Source: an uncultured Phycisphaerales bacterium (lineage in GTDB: Bacteria > Planctomycetota > Phycisphaerae > Sedimentisphaerales > Anaerobacaceae). Taken from it: a stretch of 8,121 nt of DNA. Each line of letters starts with the position of its first letter. Within the stretch, counting starts at the first letter, position 1. Below are positions 7,757 to 8,121 of the stretch, in pieces. The stretch spans positions 1 to 8,121 of the forward strand of contig CALMMH010001145.1 in NCBI GenBank assembly GCA_937868145.1. Reading direction: 5' to 3'. The translations under genes and the position numbers were made by a program. The notes under the pieces are model-generated. The model was not told the origin of the DNA, searched no databases, and saw nothing but the letters and a program-made list of their open reading frames with translations.

Positions 7757-8121
7757 TTTTCACGGACTATCCGGGACATTTCGTTGCTCTGGGCCTGGCG
7801 CTGGGGACGGCCGCGGTCGTCCTGATCGCGTTTCGCCAGGGCCCGCTGCAGACGCCGCAGCGAGCCCGATATCGAGGAGTTCTCGCGGTCCTGCACTACG
7901 CCGCGGTTCTGTCGGTGCTCGCCATCTTGTGGAATCCGTCCGCCTGGCAGAAGAAAGAGACCTTTGGCAGGAACACCGTTCTGGCGGTTTTCGATACGAG
8001 CGAGAGCATGTCCGTCGCCGACGACGGACGCACATCGCGATTGGACAGGTCGTTGAACCGCTTTGCGGAGTGTCTCGACAAAGAAGGAGGGGAAGGCCCT
8101 CAGTATCGCGTCTACGGTTTC
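7753..8121 (+). CDS. Membrane-anchored VWA domain protein (partial, 3' end beyond window)
   Basis: The open frame runs from ATG at 7753 to the window edge without a stop, giving the first 123 residues. Two hydrophobic helices (about 10-27 and 43-60) are followed by a VWA domain start, V-L-A-V-F-D81-T-S83-E-S85-M-S, which holds the D-x-S-x-S part of a MIDAS. The later Thr and Asp ligands would lie beyond the window. The start overlaps the preceding stop as ATGA, and AGGA at 7740-7743 sits 9 nt upstream as a Shine-Dalgarno. The double-helix-then-VWA layout matches large VWA proteins that close such planctomycete clusters, often with an amidotransferase-like C-terminal domain; that part cannot be seen here. 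It is a second membrane VWA protein alongside the one at 2151-4208. Confidence 0.85.
   Translation, partial: MIFTDYPGHFVALGLALGTAAVVLIAFRQGPLQTPQRARYRGVLAVLHYAAVLSVLAILWNPSAWQKKETFGRNTVLAVFDTSESMSVADDGRTSRLDRSLNRFAECLDKEGGEGPQYRVYGF

Overview
The window is a compact, high-GC, single-strand gene cluster (all genes on +) encoding a MoxR/VWA-type system. In order it holds a MoxR-family AAA+ ATPase (96-1160), a soluble DUF58 protein with a VWA metal site (1261-2154), a membrane-anchored BatA/VWA-type protein (2151-4208), a very large DUF4175-like membrane protein with a disordered Gln/Gly/Ser-rich linker (4352-7756), and the start of a second membrane-anchored VWA protein (7753 to the window edge). 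The gene set and order, the high GC, and the large DUF4175-like member most resemble the MoxR-DUF58-BatA clusters of Planctomycetota (Phycisphaerae-like lineages are my best guess). That taxonomic call is inference from family knowledge, not from a marker gene.

Layout: positions 1-95 form an AT-rich leader that opens with a perfect 10-bp inverted repeat and may include the stop codon of an upstream gene. MoxR and DUF58 are separated by 100 bp, most of it a long imperfect inverted repeat built from 7-bp units. DUF58 and the BatA-like gene overlap by 4 nt (GTGA) with a strong Shine-Dalgarno. A 143-bp gap follows and carries a second, unrelated, GC-rich inverted repeat with 19-bp arms that looks like a small MITE/REP-type element. 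The DUF4175-like gene and the last gene overlap by 4 nt (ATGA). The cluster reads as one operon whose only two gaps each hold a palindromic element.

Likely joint function: MoxR ATPases are thought to act as chaperone-like remodelers on VWA-domain partners. Here the ATPase and DUF58 protein would be cytoplasmic, while the two BatA/VWA proteins and the giant coiled-coil/disordered protein would sit in the cytoplasmic membrane with large extracytoplasmic parts. This suggests an envelope-assembly or envelope-stress complex. The precise substrate is unknown.

No tRNA, rRNA, CRISPR array, transposase gene or other complete mobile element was seen. Several long antisense and alternate-frame open frames exist but are explained as GC-driven shadows.
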